64,000 nt of DNA from NCBI GenBank assembly GCA_963780165.1, contig CAWABB010000001.1:930001-994000 (forward strand). The letters run 5' to 3'. Shown one piece after another: positions 56,347-64,000 of the stretch. How positions within the stretch are numbered: the stretch's first letter is position 1; the number at the start of each line of letters is the position of its first letter. The stretch comes from CAWABB01 sp963780165 (GTDB lineage: Bacteria > Bacteroidota > Ignavibacteria > UBA10030 > UBA6906). Made by a program: the position numbers and the translations under genes. The notes under the pieces are model-generated. The model saw nothing but the letters and a program-made list of their open reading frames with translations, was not told where the DNA came from and did not search any database.

Positions 56347-56529
56347 TCATTCGAGGCTTTCGAGATTCAGCAGTTTCCCGAATTGAAGCCGGAGTTCCTC
56401 GACGGCGCTCAGCCGGGCTTCGACGGACTGCCGTCGCCAGTATTCTTTGTCCGTCAAAGACCCCGACGAATCCTTGAGGTCAAGAACGCGGATGCTATGC
56501 TTCTCCATAATCCCAACATAGTCATCCAT
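56347..56529 (-). CDS. Small protein, possible antitoxin-like
   Basis: The 60-residue protein reads MDDYVGIMEKHSIRVLDLKD, then DKEYWRRQSVEARLSAVEELRLQFGKLL. It resembles small proteins (DxxYWxxxSxExRLxxVExLR) that precede nucleotidyltransferase-type toxins. No such toxin is next to it. Confidence 0.45.
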   Translation of the reverse strand: MDDYVGIMEKHSIRVLDLKDSSGSLTDKEYWRRQSVEARLSAVEELRLQFGKLLNLESLE

Positions 56530-56598
56530 TCGACCATTTTCAACGGGCGGAAGCGCGTCCGGCGAGCCGGGGACGGCAATTGGATGCCGAAGGGGGTC

Positions 56599-56665
56599 TT
56601 ATTCCATCTGATCCTTGAACCGCCGGTATTTCCCTCTGGTAGGCAATTCCCCTCACACCCGGAGC
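56599..56665 (-). repeat. Conserved protein-tail repeat KYRRFxDQME, copy 1
   Basis: Minus translation ends LPTRGKYRRFKDQME and stop (56599). The same ending, GKLPSSVKYRRFGDQME, occurs at 60167-60235. The coding frame is conserved, but the rest of the gene is not recognisable. Confidence 0.5.
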
Positions 56666-56738
56666 ATTCAAGGTCCTCTCTGTACTTGATTATGTCATAA
56701 TTAGGTATAAATTATGTGCATAGAGGAGGATGATCAAA

Positions 56739-57007
56739 TGCCTATCATCAAATCGATTTCCAGCCTTCGCAACCGCACGCGGGAGATCACAAGGATCTGT
56801 CACGACCAGGACGTGCCGGTATACCTGACACGAAACGGAGAGGGGGCCCTGGTCGTTACCAGCATCGATCACTATGAGCGCCTCAGAGCGCAAGCTGAAC
56901 TCTTCACAAAACTTGGCGTTGCACAAGCACAGGCCGCGGTTGGGAAGAAAGGGATCAGCCACCGTCAGATGATGGGCAAGTTGAGACGACGCCTCAATGC
57001 CCGATGA
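56739..57007 (+). CDS. Phd/YefM-family antitoxin
   Basis: The 89-residue protein has the Phd fold (SISSLRNRTREITRICHDQDVPVYLTRNGEGALVVTSIDHYERL, split by a turn) and a basic tail. ATG at 56739 has AGGAGG 9 nt upstream. The AT-rich stretch before it (ATTATGTCATAATTAGG, 56691-) could hold promoter and operator. It overlaps the toxin by 11 nt. Confidence 0.8.
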
Positions 57008-57302
57008 GCTTCCCGTCCGCTATTTGCCTGCAGCCCAGGAGGACCTGCTGGGTATTCTGGACTTCATTGCACGGGACAGTCCGGAGCGGGCATCGCGATT
57101 CGTCGATGAACTGGATCGCCGGATCGGGGGACTAGGCCGTCACCCGAATCTGGGGCGGGTTCCTCGCAATGCCACATTGCGAAATGCCCGCTATCGGGTC
57201 TTGGTGTTGGAATCCTACCTCGTATTCTATCGCATACAGCCTCATGGCATTGAGGTCCATCGCGTGATTCATGGGTCCCGCAACCTCAGGGACCTTCTTT
57301 GA
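56997..57302 (+). CDS. ParE-family toxin
   Basis: The 101-residue protein shows the ParE pattern: RYLPAAQEDLLGILDFIARDSPERASRFVDELDRRIGGLGRHP, GRVPRN and the closing YRVLVLESYLVFYRI...VHRVIHGSRNLRDLL. Members inhibit gyrase or the ribosome. It is translationally coupled to the Phd-type antitoxin. Confidence 0.85.
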   Translation: MPDELPVRYLPAAQEDLLGILDFIARDSPERASRFVDELDRRIGGLGRHPNLGRVPRNATLRNARYRVLVLESYLVFYRIQPHGIEVHRVIHGSRNLRDLL

Positions 57303-57359
57303 TTCGACCTGGTCAATTGGCAACGCATTTCGCTTAAAGATCTTCGGCAGGCGCCATGA
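57303..57359 (+). pseudogene. Possible 3' remnant of a toxin gene
   Basis: A frame reads FDLVNWQRISLKDLRQAP and stops in TGA that overlaps the ATG of the CopG gene (CCATGA). This overlap is typical of toxin-antitoxin pairs, so the toxin may have been replaced or deleted. Confidence 0.3.
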
Positions 57360-57670
57360 AGACGAAACTTGATAGAGCCGAGCGCGCAATTGAGGCGAAC
57401 GCCTCGTCATTTCGACCGCTCTCCGGAGAGAAACTCCGGAGGGTAGAGAGGATTCTGGCTCACGCGCGGAAGGATAAGAGCGTCAGCATCAGGCTCTCAA
57501 AGGAAACCCTTGCCGCCCTGAAGCTGCGGTCGGCGAGAGAGGGACTCCCCTACCAGACGCTGATATCGAGCATCCTTCACAAGTACCTTACCGGACAGCT
57601 TGTCGACGAATCGGCCATTCGACACTCCATCCGATTTCTCCGCCCGCTTCGAGGCGACGGAAATGCCTGA
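57356..57670 (+). CDS. CopG-family antitoxin
   Basis: The 104-residue protein has the CopG_antitoxin layout: an N-terminal helical region, then KSVSIRLSKETLAALKLRSAREGLPYQTLISSILHKYL (ribbon-helix-helix). Its usual BrnT/RelE-like partner upstream is reduced to a fragment. It follows the Phd/ParE pair directly, so it may be co-transcribed. Confidence 0.75.
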   Translation: MKTKLDRAERAIEANASSFRPLSGEKLRRVERILAHARKDKSVSIRLSKETLAALKLRSAREGLPYQTLISSILHKYLTGQLVDESAIRHSIRFLRPLRGDGNA

Positions 57671-57769
57671 ACCGCAGAGGGGCAGCGGTAAGTCCCTCCG
57701 TTTGCGTCACCTCCGTGGCTCCTGCCACGCTTTCATCCCTCCGGGCAGCAAAGCCCTGTTGACGAGCAC

Positions 57770-59224
57770 TCACCTGAGCAAGATCAGCTTGCGCGCCAGT
57801 ACGTGCGCCCCCGCCACGAGACGATACACGTAGACTCCGCTCCCAAGGCGGGCTGCGTCGAAATGGACTTCGTGATATCCCGCCTCCATCTCCCCTTCCA
57901 CCAGCGTCGCGACCTGCTGGCCCAAAGTATTGAAGATCGTCAGTGTCACATGCGACCGCACCGGCAATCCATAGCGGATCGTGGTTGACGGGTTGAAGGG
58001 GTTGGGGTAGTTTTGATACAGCGCCGCCTGCGAAGGGACTTCCGCGCTCCCAGGTGGGTCTACTCCTGCAATCAGGGCGCTGGCAATCACAAGAGCCGGA
58101 TCTCCGTGGAGCGTCAACCGACCTTCGAGGCTCTGATCGGAGAAAATAAGGGATTGGATTGCGACTTGAAGATGAATACCGATCGGAACCTCAGGGGCGG
58201 ACAGCATCTCATGCAGTAACACCCCCCGAAAAGTGGCGTTGCCACCGGCGTAGTGAACACCGGATGGTGCGCTCACGGCCACAGCACCCCGATCGTCCGA
58301 CAGGAGCAGTGCAAGGATGACGGAAGCCGAAGGCTGAACATCAAAGGGGTGAGAGCCATACAACTGCCATAACGCCAGCGGGGAGCCAGGAGGCAACATC
58401 TGCACATCTGCAGGAGTGAAGAAAGCTTGGCTTCCCAACTGGCCGGCGTTCGCATGCCCCCAGTACGACACGATCGCGGCGCCATTCGCAAGACTTTGCA
58501 CGAATTGACCCGTCGTCCACGAGCGCGCGGAGGCTGGGTCCACATGGCCAGTGAGTGTGTCGGGCCACAGCGGGACAGCCTGGCCCTGCCATCGATCCGC
58601 ATCTTGCTCAAAAAGTCCGCTCGCTCCGGAATCCGCTAACCCAATGGACCGTTGAGCCCAAGCGCCCAAGGGTCGGCTGCTATATGTGATCGTCTTGTTC
58701 ACCAGAGTAGCGAGTTGAGTCGCGTCCCAGGCCGGGAACCGGCCGAGCGCGGCCCTGGGATGCACGGGGTACTCTCCCGCCATGATGAACCAACTATCCA
58801 GAAGGATTGAATCCTCGGCTACGTACTCTGAGAGAACACTTTTGACCCGATGTCCGGGCACCGCATTAATGTTACCCCCCAGCAGGAAGAACCTCGGCTT
58901 CGGATCGCTCCATACATCGAGCCCGTGGGTGATGAATGCCTTCACCGCAGTGTCCGGTGTCGCGTTCAACCCGAATTGGGTGTAGATGGAGTCGGTAAGC
59001 GCGAAGACCGTCTTCAATCCGTCGTGCAGCGAACGGAATTCTGCAAGCGGGGTAAGGACATCGACATAAGAAGCCGGGGTGATAATAACGTAGTCGGCCT
59101 GATTGGACGCGCTGGACAAATCGGTGAGCACTTCTTGCGCCAGGGCGTGCGGCGTTCGGCAAAGCGCCAAAACGACAAACGCGACGAGGGTTCGTCGCGT
59201 CGAGAGGATGCGCATGAACTTCAT
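57770..59224 (-). CDS. C25 (gingipain)-like protein without cysteine, with type IX sorting domain
   Basis: The 484-residue protein has a signal peptide (LVAFVVLALCRTPHALA), a C25-type domain (ADYVIITPASYVDVLTPLAEFRS, FFLLGGNINAVPG, VSYWGHANAGQLGS holding the catalytic-His position) and a sorting domain (QNYPNPFNPSTTIRYGLP) ending ARKLILLR. No Cys remains in the mature sequence, and the nucleophile segment reads PLALWQLYGSHPF where gingipains have Cys. It is probably an inactive, adhesive or scaffold relative. ATG at 59224 follows GGAGG. Confidence 0.75.
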   Translation of the reverse strand: MKFMRILSTRRTLVAFVVLALCRTPHALAQEVLTDLSSASNQADYVIITPASYVDVLTPLAEFRSLHDGLKTVFALTDSIYTQFGLNATPDTAVKAFITHGLDVWSDPKPRFFLLGGNINAVPGHRVKSVLSEYVAEDSILLDSWFIMAGEYPVHPRAALGRFPAWDATQLATLVNKTITYSSRPLGAWAQRSIGLADSGASGLFEQDADRWQGQAVPLWPDTLTGHVDPASARSWTTGQFVQSLANGAAIVSYWGHANAGQLGSQAFFTPADVQMLPPGSPLALWQLYGSHPFDVQPSASVILALLLSDDRGAVAVSAPSGVHYAGGNATFRGVLLHEMLSAPEVPIGIHLQVAIQSLIFSDQSLEGRLTLHGDPALVIASALIAGVDPPGSAEVPSQAALYQNYPNPFNPSTTIRYGLPVRSHVTLTIFNTLGQQVATLVEGEMEAGYHEVHFDAARLGSGVYVYRLVAGAHVLARKLILLR

Positions 59225-59462
59225 ATATGCCTCCGGAGTGGAGTGAGTGAGTTACGATTGGTGCGCGAGCTGATCGTATCACTCAACGATGGCGTGTGAT
59301 CTCCTTCCGGGTGGCATACTGCAGGAAGTATAACGTCCTGCACTGACAAAGTCAATATCTAGGCGGACCACTTGGCTCATCTGTCTCTATCGAATGCAGA
59401 GCATCCCCCCGGTCAGGACAGTGCTTCCTGTCTGCACTCGGCACAAATACGCCCCTGTCCCC

Positions 59463-59510
59463 ATTCAAAAGTCCATCCGGGCCAAAACCCCTGTATGCAC
59501 TGCCCGATGA
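59463..59510 (+). repeat. Boundary motif TTCAAAAGTCCATCCGGG with family arm
   Basis: The arm (GCCAAAACCCCTGTATGC) matches that at 44851. It leads straight into the pRiA4b remnant. Confidence 0.5.
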
Positions 59511-59613
59511 GGGCTGTGGCTGAATATTTCACTGAGGTCGGACTGGTCGCGCAGTACGAGTACGATTTCGGCGACTCTTGGATCCACGAGGTGCGCTTCG
59601 AGAAGTCCCTCCC
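59510..59613 (+). pseudogene. Remnant of a pRiA4b ORF-3-like protein
   Basis: In frame it reads AEYFTEVGLVAQYEYDFGDSWIHEVRFEKSLPS. YDFGDxWxHxVxxEK is the central signature of the pRiA4b ORF-3/TnpR-passenger family (PF07929). The rest of the gene is missing; it abuts the hicA stop. Confidence 0.65.
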
Positions 59614-59619
59614 GTCGGC

Positions 59620-59841
59620 CTACCTCTCAAACTCGCGTGGGAGCAATTGCGACTGGCGGATGATCGACTTGAGCGTTCCACGCTTGATCTCAGCGTGGTT
59701 GGGGACGGGGACAGTAATGGTCGAGCCGGCAATCCTCTTCTGCATGACAATGTGACTGCCTCGTTGTCGCACCTCCATGAATCCGTGATGGGAGAGAATC
59801 TGACAAACGTCCCGGCCGGAGAGTATGCGGAGCTTAGGCAA
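59620..59841 (-). CDS. hicA: HicA-family toxin
   Basis: The 73-residue protein has the HicA fold (LSGRDVCQILSHHGFMEVRQRGSHIVMQKR) with the catalytic His in GSHIVM, and the end IKRGTLKSIIRQSQL. It starts at TTG 59841, overlapping the hicB stop by 8 nt. HicA is an mRNA endonuclease. Confidence 0.85.
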   Translation of the reverse strand: MPKLRILSGRDVCQILSHHGFMEVRQRGSHIVMQKRIAGSTITVPVPNHAEIKRGTLKSIIRQSQLLPREFER

Positions 59842-60061
59842 CGGCTATCTCAAGGCGGGTGACAAAGATTTCATCATGAAGCCGCTCACGAATTTCCTCA
59901 GAAGAAGCGGATTCGAAAAAAAGCTCGATCGCTTCCTTGAGGTTCAGGCGCGCATCTTCAACGCTCGCTCCCTGACTCGCGATGTCGAGTTCGGGACAAA
60001 GCGCAACGTAAGAATCGTCTTCCCGCTCAATGATCGCCGTAAACTGGTGTGCTGTTGCCAT
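59834..60061 (-). CDS. hicB: HicB-family antitoxin
   Basis: From ATG at 60061 (GAGGAAG upstream) the 75-residue protein has the HicB pattern FTAIIEREDDSYVALCPELDIASQGASVEDARLNLKEAIELFFE. There is no C-terminal DNA-binding domain, so autorepression may need HicA or another factor. Its gene comes before hicA here, the reverse of the usual order. Confidence 0.85.
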   Translation of the reverse strand: MATAHQFTAIIEREDDSYVALCPELDIASQGASVEDARLNLKEAIELFFESASSEEIRERLHDEIFVTRLEIAVA

Positions 60062-60166
60062 CGCAAGTCTTCCTCTCGATCGTTCCCACTGCCATTTCAT
60101 ATAAGCTACGGCAAGAAATAATCATTCTCCACAACGGAGAAGCGGCGGATTCTCAGTAGGTGGGAC

Positions 60167-60440
60167 CTATTCCATTTGATCTCCAAACCGCCGATATTTC
60201 ACGCTGGAAGGCAATTTCCCAATTCCCAGAGCAGACATGGTCACTTTCCTGGCGTAGTCCCTCTTCAGAAGTCCATCCATGCTGGGGATCCACATGTACT
60301 GTCCGAAGCGTGGGCAGCGTCGCGCAACAGGAGTAATCCCCAGAGAAATCTGACGGCCATTCCACATTGCAGGCAGCGCACCCTTCAGCCGAATGTCGCC
60401 GCAGCGCTTCTCAGGCTGCAACAGATGGAAAATGAGGGGC
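60167..60440 (-). repeat. ~270-bp composite repeat: KYRRFxDQME tail plus ~175-bp element, copy 2
   Basis: 60167-60235 matches 56599-56665 and 60261-60435 matches 46385-46560. The minus frame across both is open (60421-60167), but its product is not recognised. The interval 60441-60679 shows nothing further. Confidence 0.65.
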
Positions 60441-60679
60441 TTTGAGGGGTTTGGTCAGCCGCATGGTGCGAAGATCTCCAAAATAGTCATTTCCCGTCGG
60501 GTGGTGAAAGTTGCAAGTTGATCGAAGTTCGGGTCCCCGACTTGAAGCTACAACGCTGCTGGAACTCGCGGGGCTACCGTAGCTGAAGAAGTCTCTCCAC
60601 CTGTCTCCCCCCGTTGCGCGGCCGTACGGGTGGTTCATTGCCAATTCTTCGCACGCCTGCCAGGAGAAGCCTTCGCGGC

Positions 60680-61784
60680 CTACGAAATCAACGCCTCGAG
60701 TTTCACGAATGCTCTGTCATCAATCCCATAAATCTTGTTGACGACCCGCACCAGATCCTCCAGATCGACGTCAGATCGGTTGGAGAATATGACTACCGCA
60801 TACTTCGCCGAGGGATTCGTCAACACTATGGTTCTGAATCCTCCATTGGAGCCGGTGTGGTAGACAAGTTTTGAATCCCCGGAACCGGCGACAAACCAGC
60901 CGAAGCCATACGAGAGGCTCCTGGCGGTATCTATCGGAAACTGTGCTGACTGGGCTTCCTTCACCAGACCCGGATCCAACACGCTCTTCTGCTGAACGGC
61001 CGTGATCCACCGGAGATAGTCGTCAATCGACGTGTACACCCCGCCATCCCCCATCGTCGAAAAGAAGAGACTCTGTTTGGCGTCCGCTATTCTGAAACCG
61101 TCCCCCTCACGATCATATCCGAACGCGCGATCGGATATTTTGAAATCCGGCTGTATGACGTTGCTGCGCGCCATGTTCAGCGGGGCGAAAACATGGTTGC
61201 GGATATACGCCGGGTAGGTCTCACCCGATAGTTTCTCGATGATCTGCGAGAGGAGACAGAATGCCGCATTGCTGTACCGGTACCGCGATCCGGGCGGGAA
61301 ATAGACCGAGTCAACTGCGCTGAGAACCGTCAGCACATCCTTGTCCCAGAATTCTTTGTACAGCGCCCTGTCCACATAGGAGTAATGTTCCACGACGCCG
61401 GAACTGTGGGTGAGGAGCTGCCGCACCGATACCATGCTTGCCACTCCGGGCGCGAAATCCGGGAAGAATCGGCTCAGTTTGTCATCTAGGGAGAGTTTAC
61501 CTTCACGTTGCAGCTGCAGAATCGCGTAGGCGGTGAACTGCTTGGTCATCGAACAAATGTTGAAGTTTGTCGACAGGCGTTATCGGCGCTTTCGAATCCA
61601 GGTCCGCGACGCCATACCCCTTCTTGAAGACAACGCCGCCATCCTTGATGACCGCAATCGCGGCTCCCGGGTAGCCGCTCTGATAGATGGACGACATCAG
61701 CGAATCGGTCCGCGCGCGCTCGTTCTGTGCATTGCCGCCGGTTGTCATGAACAACAAGAGACAGGGGATGGCCAGCCACTTCAT
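60680..61784 (-). pseudogene. Beta-lactamase-fold serine hydrolase, one frameshift
   Basis: The frame from ATG 61784 has a signal peptide (KWLAIPCLLLFMTTGGNA) and YPGAAIAVIKDGGVVFKKGYGVAD. One lost base near 61572 moves to the frame 61580-60680 with SMTK (Ser-x-x-Lys, catalytic), YRYSNAAFCLL (Tyr-x-Asn) and YHTGSNGG (the KTG-like box). This is the serine beta-lactamase/penicillin-binding fold (esterase or D-aminopeptidase relatives). It would be exported; the substrate is unknown. Confidence 0.8.
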
Positions 61785-61856
61785 GGTTGTAGCCTTGGAT
61801 TGTTGGAAGAAGAAAGCTGTCCTGCTTCGAGATGCCGACATGATCCCGGCATGATC

Positions 61857-63785
61857 CTATTCCCGCCCCAACACCGTCTCGATTTCCGCTCTATTCTGCA
61901 GGCTGCAGACATTGCGCCCCTCCGCGGTATAGAGCGTGGCTATCCTGGCGGCATAGTGCTGTGCAATGCGCCCGCGAACCATCTTGAGCGTGCTGTTCAG
62001 GAACCTGTTCTGCTCGGTGAACGGCTCGCTGAGCACGGCGAACGCTGAAGGCAACCACCGGTCGGGGAACTCACCGCCGTGCCTGCCGCCTGTCCTGTAG
62101 ACGGCGAGGTCCTCCTCCAGGATGCGGAGCGCGGCATCCAGCGCCTGAGGGGAATCGGCCGGAATACCGCGGTGCTTCAATGTGCGCTCAAGCGCCTCCC
62201 GGTTCGGGACCAGGAGCGCCACCGTCGAGGGTGACTGATCGTTGTGCAGCATGATCTGATCGATGTGGGGCGAGTTTTCGGTGACCGTCTCCTCGATTCC
62301 TTCGGGGCTGTACTTCTCGCCGTCGTGGCCGATGAGGAGGCTCTTCTCGCGTCCCAGTACATAAAGAAATCCGTCGGCGCTCATGTACCCCAGGTCGCCG
62401 GTGAAGAGCCATCCGCCGCGCAGCGTCTCCGCCGTAGCTTCCGGGTTTCTCCAGTACCCCGCCATGACGTTTTCTCCCCGCACGACGATCTCGCCTCGTT
62501 CACCCACGGGCAGGCTTTCCCCCTTCTCGTTGCAGATCTTCAGCTCCAGCTCGGGCACCAGCCGGCCGGAGGACCCGAGCCTGTGCGAGGTGGGGGTGTT
62601 CGCCGAAATGACCGGTGAGGCTTCCGTCAGCCCGTACCCCTGGTACATCGGGATCCCGATCGCGTAGAAGAACCGCTGCAGCTCGATGTCCAGGAGCGCC
62701 CCGCCGCCGATGAAGTACTCCATCTGCCCGCCGAAGTTCTGGCGGATCCTGGAGAAGAGTATGAGCTCGAACAACGCAAGGGGCGCCTTCAGGAGCATCC
62801 GCCATCCTTTTCCCCGGTCACTGCCCATCCCGTTGTAGGCGTACGCCACCCGGAGGCCGAGGGAGAAGAGGCGTTCGGCCAGCGGACCCTTCTCCCGTAT
62901 CGCCCGCTCAATCCCCTTCCGGAAATTCTTGGCCAGCGCGGGAACGCTCATGAGGAATGTGGGCCGTACCTCTTTGATGGTCGATGGTATGTTCCGGAGC
63001 GTCTCCATCGGCGTCCGGCCCAGGGGCACACAGGCGAAGCAGCCACCCGTTGAGGAGAGCGCGTAGATGCCACATGTGTGGGCGAATGCATGGTCCCACG
63101 GAAGCACCAGCAGTGTACGGGCCGTCGGGGGCAGGGGGTAGAGCGTCGTGCTCTGGGCGACATTCGCCGTGTAGTTGCGGTGGGTCAGGATGATGCCCTT
63201 GGGGTCAGCCACCGTTCCGGACGTGTAGCAGATGTTGGCCAGGTCGTCGCCCGTGAGGGATCTCCAGGCGCGCTCGGCGAGTGCCGGGTCGGCGCGGAGG
63301 GCCCCTTCCCCCTCCTCGAGCAGGTCGGCAAACAGTGTGGTCTCGCCGGCTGGTTCCGGGAGTGCATCGAAGAGGATGATCCGCTCGAGCTCCGGGAGTT
63401 TCTGGCGCATGCCCAGGACCTTCCTCGCCTGATTCCCCGAAACAATGACGATGCGGCATCCCGCATGCGAGAGGCGGAAGTGCAGATCGGAGAGCTCTTC
63501 GATCTTGACGGAGATCGGCACGTTCACCCCCCCTGCGTAGAGGATGCCAAGCTCCGCGACCACCCATTCCTTGCGTCCTTCCGAGATGAGCGCAATCCGG
63601 TCCTGCTTTTTCACCCCGAGCCGGATGAGCCCGGCCGCGCACCGGTGGACGAGTGTGCGGATGTCGTCATAGGTGAAGCTCTTCCATGCTCCATCGACCT
63701 TCTCGAGGATCATCGGTCTGGGGCTGAACCGGTCGGCGCTCTGTTCGAAGAGCGCAGGGAGCGTGGCAACTGTGCTGAGGGGCAT
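61857..63785 (-). CDS. Long-chain acyl-CoA ligase (AMP-forming)
   Basis: The 642-residue protein has the adenylating-enzyme motifs: ICYTSGTVADPKGIILTHRN (P-loop, about 190-209), GYGLTEASPVIS (A5), GDLGYMSADGFLYVLGREKSLLI (A7/A8) and a C-terminal Lys-containing region. It matches the bacterial FadD15-like long-chain group, which activates fatty acids for lipid synthesis or degradation. Length is normal. ATG at 63785; the 215 bp upstream show no second gene. Confidence 0.9.
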   Translation of the reverse strand: MPLSTVATLPALFEQSADRFSPRPMILEKVDGAWKSFTYDDIRTLVHRCAAGLIRLGVKKQDRIALISEGRKEWVVAELGILYAGGVNVPISVKIEELSDLHFRLSHAGCRIVIVSGNQARKVLGMRQKLPELERIILFDALPEPAGETTLFADLLEEGEGALRADPALAERAWRSLTGDDLANICYTSGTVADPKGIILTHRNYTANVAQSTTLYPLPPTARTLLVLPWDHAFAHTCGIYALSSTGGCFACVPLGRTPMETLRNIPSTIKEVRPTFLMSVPALAKNFRKGIERAIREKGPLAERLFSLGLRVAYAYNGMGSDRGKGWRMLLKAPLALFELILFSRIRQNFGGQMEYFIGGGALLDIELQRFFYAIGIPMYQGYGLTEASPVISANTPTSHRLGSSGRLVPELELKICNEKGESLPVGERGEIVVRGENVMAGYWRNPEATAETLRGGWLFTGDLGYMSADGFLYVLGREKSLLIGHDGEKYSPEGIEETVTENSPHIDQIMLHNDQSPSTVALLVPNREALERTLKHRGIPADSPQALDAALRILEEDLAVYRTGGRHGGEFPDRWLPSAFAVLSEPFTEQNRFLNSTLKMVRGRIAQHYAARIATLYTAEGRNVCSLQNRAEIETVLGRE

Positions 63786-64000
63786 GGCGGTTGAGGTGCG
63801 TGCTAAGTCAGCTGAGCGGGATTCCGCCGGCGGCGAGGATCACCCAGGGGCAACCGGCGTCATTGCGGTATTGCACACGCCGAATGTAGCACTTGGAAGG
63901 TCGGGAAACAATCCACTAACTCAAAACAACCACATTCTTTGCAAGCGTTTTGAATCTCACTCCGTTTGATTGCACAACTGTAATCGACACATGACCCGTC

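Overview
The window reads as a chromosomal segment of a bacterium from the FCB group, most likely an Ignavibacteria-like or other deep Bacteroidota lineage. Eight secreted proteins end in the type A sorting domain of type IX secretion (core QNYPNPFNPSTTIRYGLP, ending in a short basic tail). Two intergenic promoters fit the Bacteroidota pattern TTG-N19-TAnnTTT. GC content is high and nearly every long gene lies on the minus strand. No rRNA, tRNA or CRISPR array was recognised.

Layout. 1-8.4 kb: secreted type IX cargo (a LamG/Fn3 protein, two small paralogues, an S41-type peptidase). 9-10.4 kb: an AAA/DUF4143 ATPase gene, duplicated almost identically at 45-46.3 kb, each copy between inverted ~20-bp motifs. 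10.9-16.8 kb: a run of small accessory genes separated by attC-like sites, that is, an integron cassette array without a visible integrase (CALIN). It holds HigA, DUF2442, a small membrane protein, a TPR-like protein, a Phd/RelE toxin-antitoxin pair, an HExxH membrane protein, a PhnB/VOC protein, a DUF6958-like protein, a lipoprotein, an XRE antitoxin with a toxin remnant, and a methyltransferase remnant. 16.8-27.2 kb: a minus-strand series mixing ABC permease, degenerate ABC ATPase, degenerate sigma-54-type regulator, TolC-like and HlyD-like proteins, a membrane hydrolase and a membrane-tailed AAA ATPase with a Lin1244-type replication protein and a PolX-like protein. A 42-bp nested palindrome and a (GT)17 tract lie in its control regions. 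27.8-31.4 kb: a type IX subtilase whose 3' end runs into a group II intron remnant. 31.9-39.4 kb: a two-component system, a membrane protein, an NHL propeller, an AHSA1 protein and a DUF362 protein with an in-frame amber codon. 39.5-44.9 kb: an accessory island (two PD-(D/E)xK-like proteins, a MazG-like pyrophosphohydrolase, a DUF2075 helicase-like protein, IS3 and DUF2779 remnants). 46.6-64 kb: more type IX cargo (one a cysteine-less C25-like protein), a Ser/Thr kinase with TPRs, 5'-nucleotidase, aldose epimerase, L,D-transpeptidase, three toxin-antitoxin modules, a beta-lactamase-fold protein and an acyl-CoA ligase.

A general caution: about fifteen genes carry one to three apparent single-base frameshifts and one carries a nonsense codon. 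Either the assembly has an indel problem or this region is decaying. Coordinates of frameshifted genes are given as restored spans. Function calls rest on motifs read by eye; no database search was possible.
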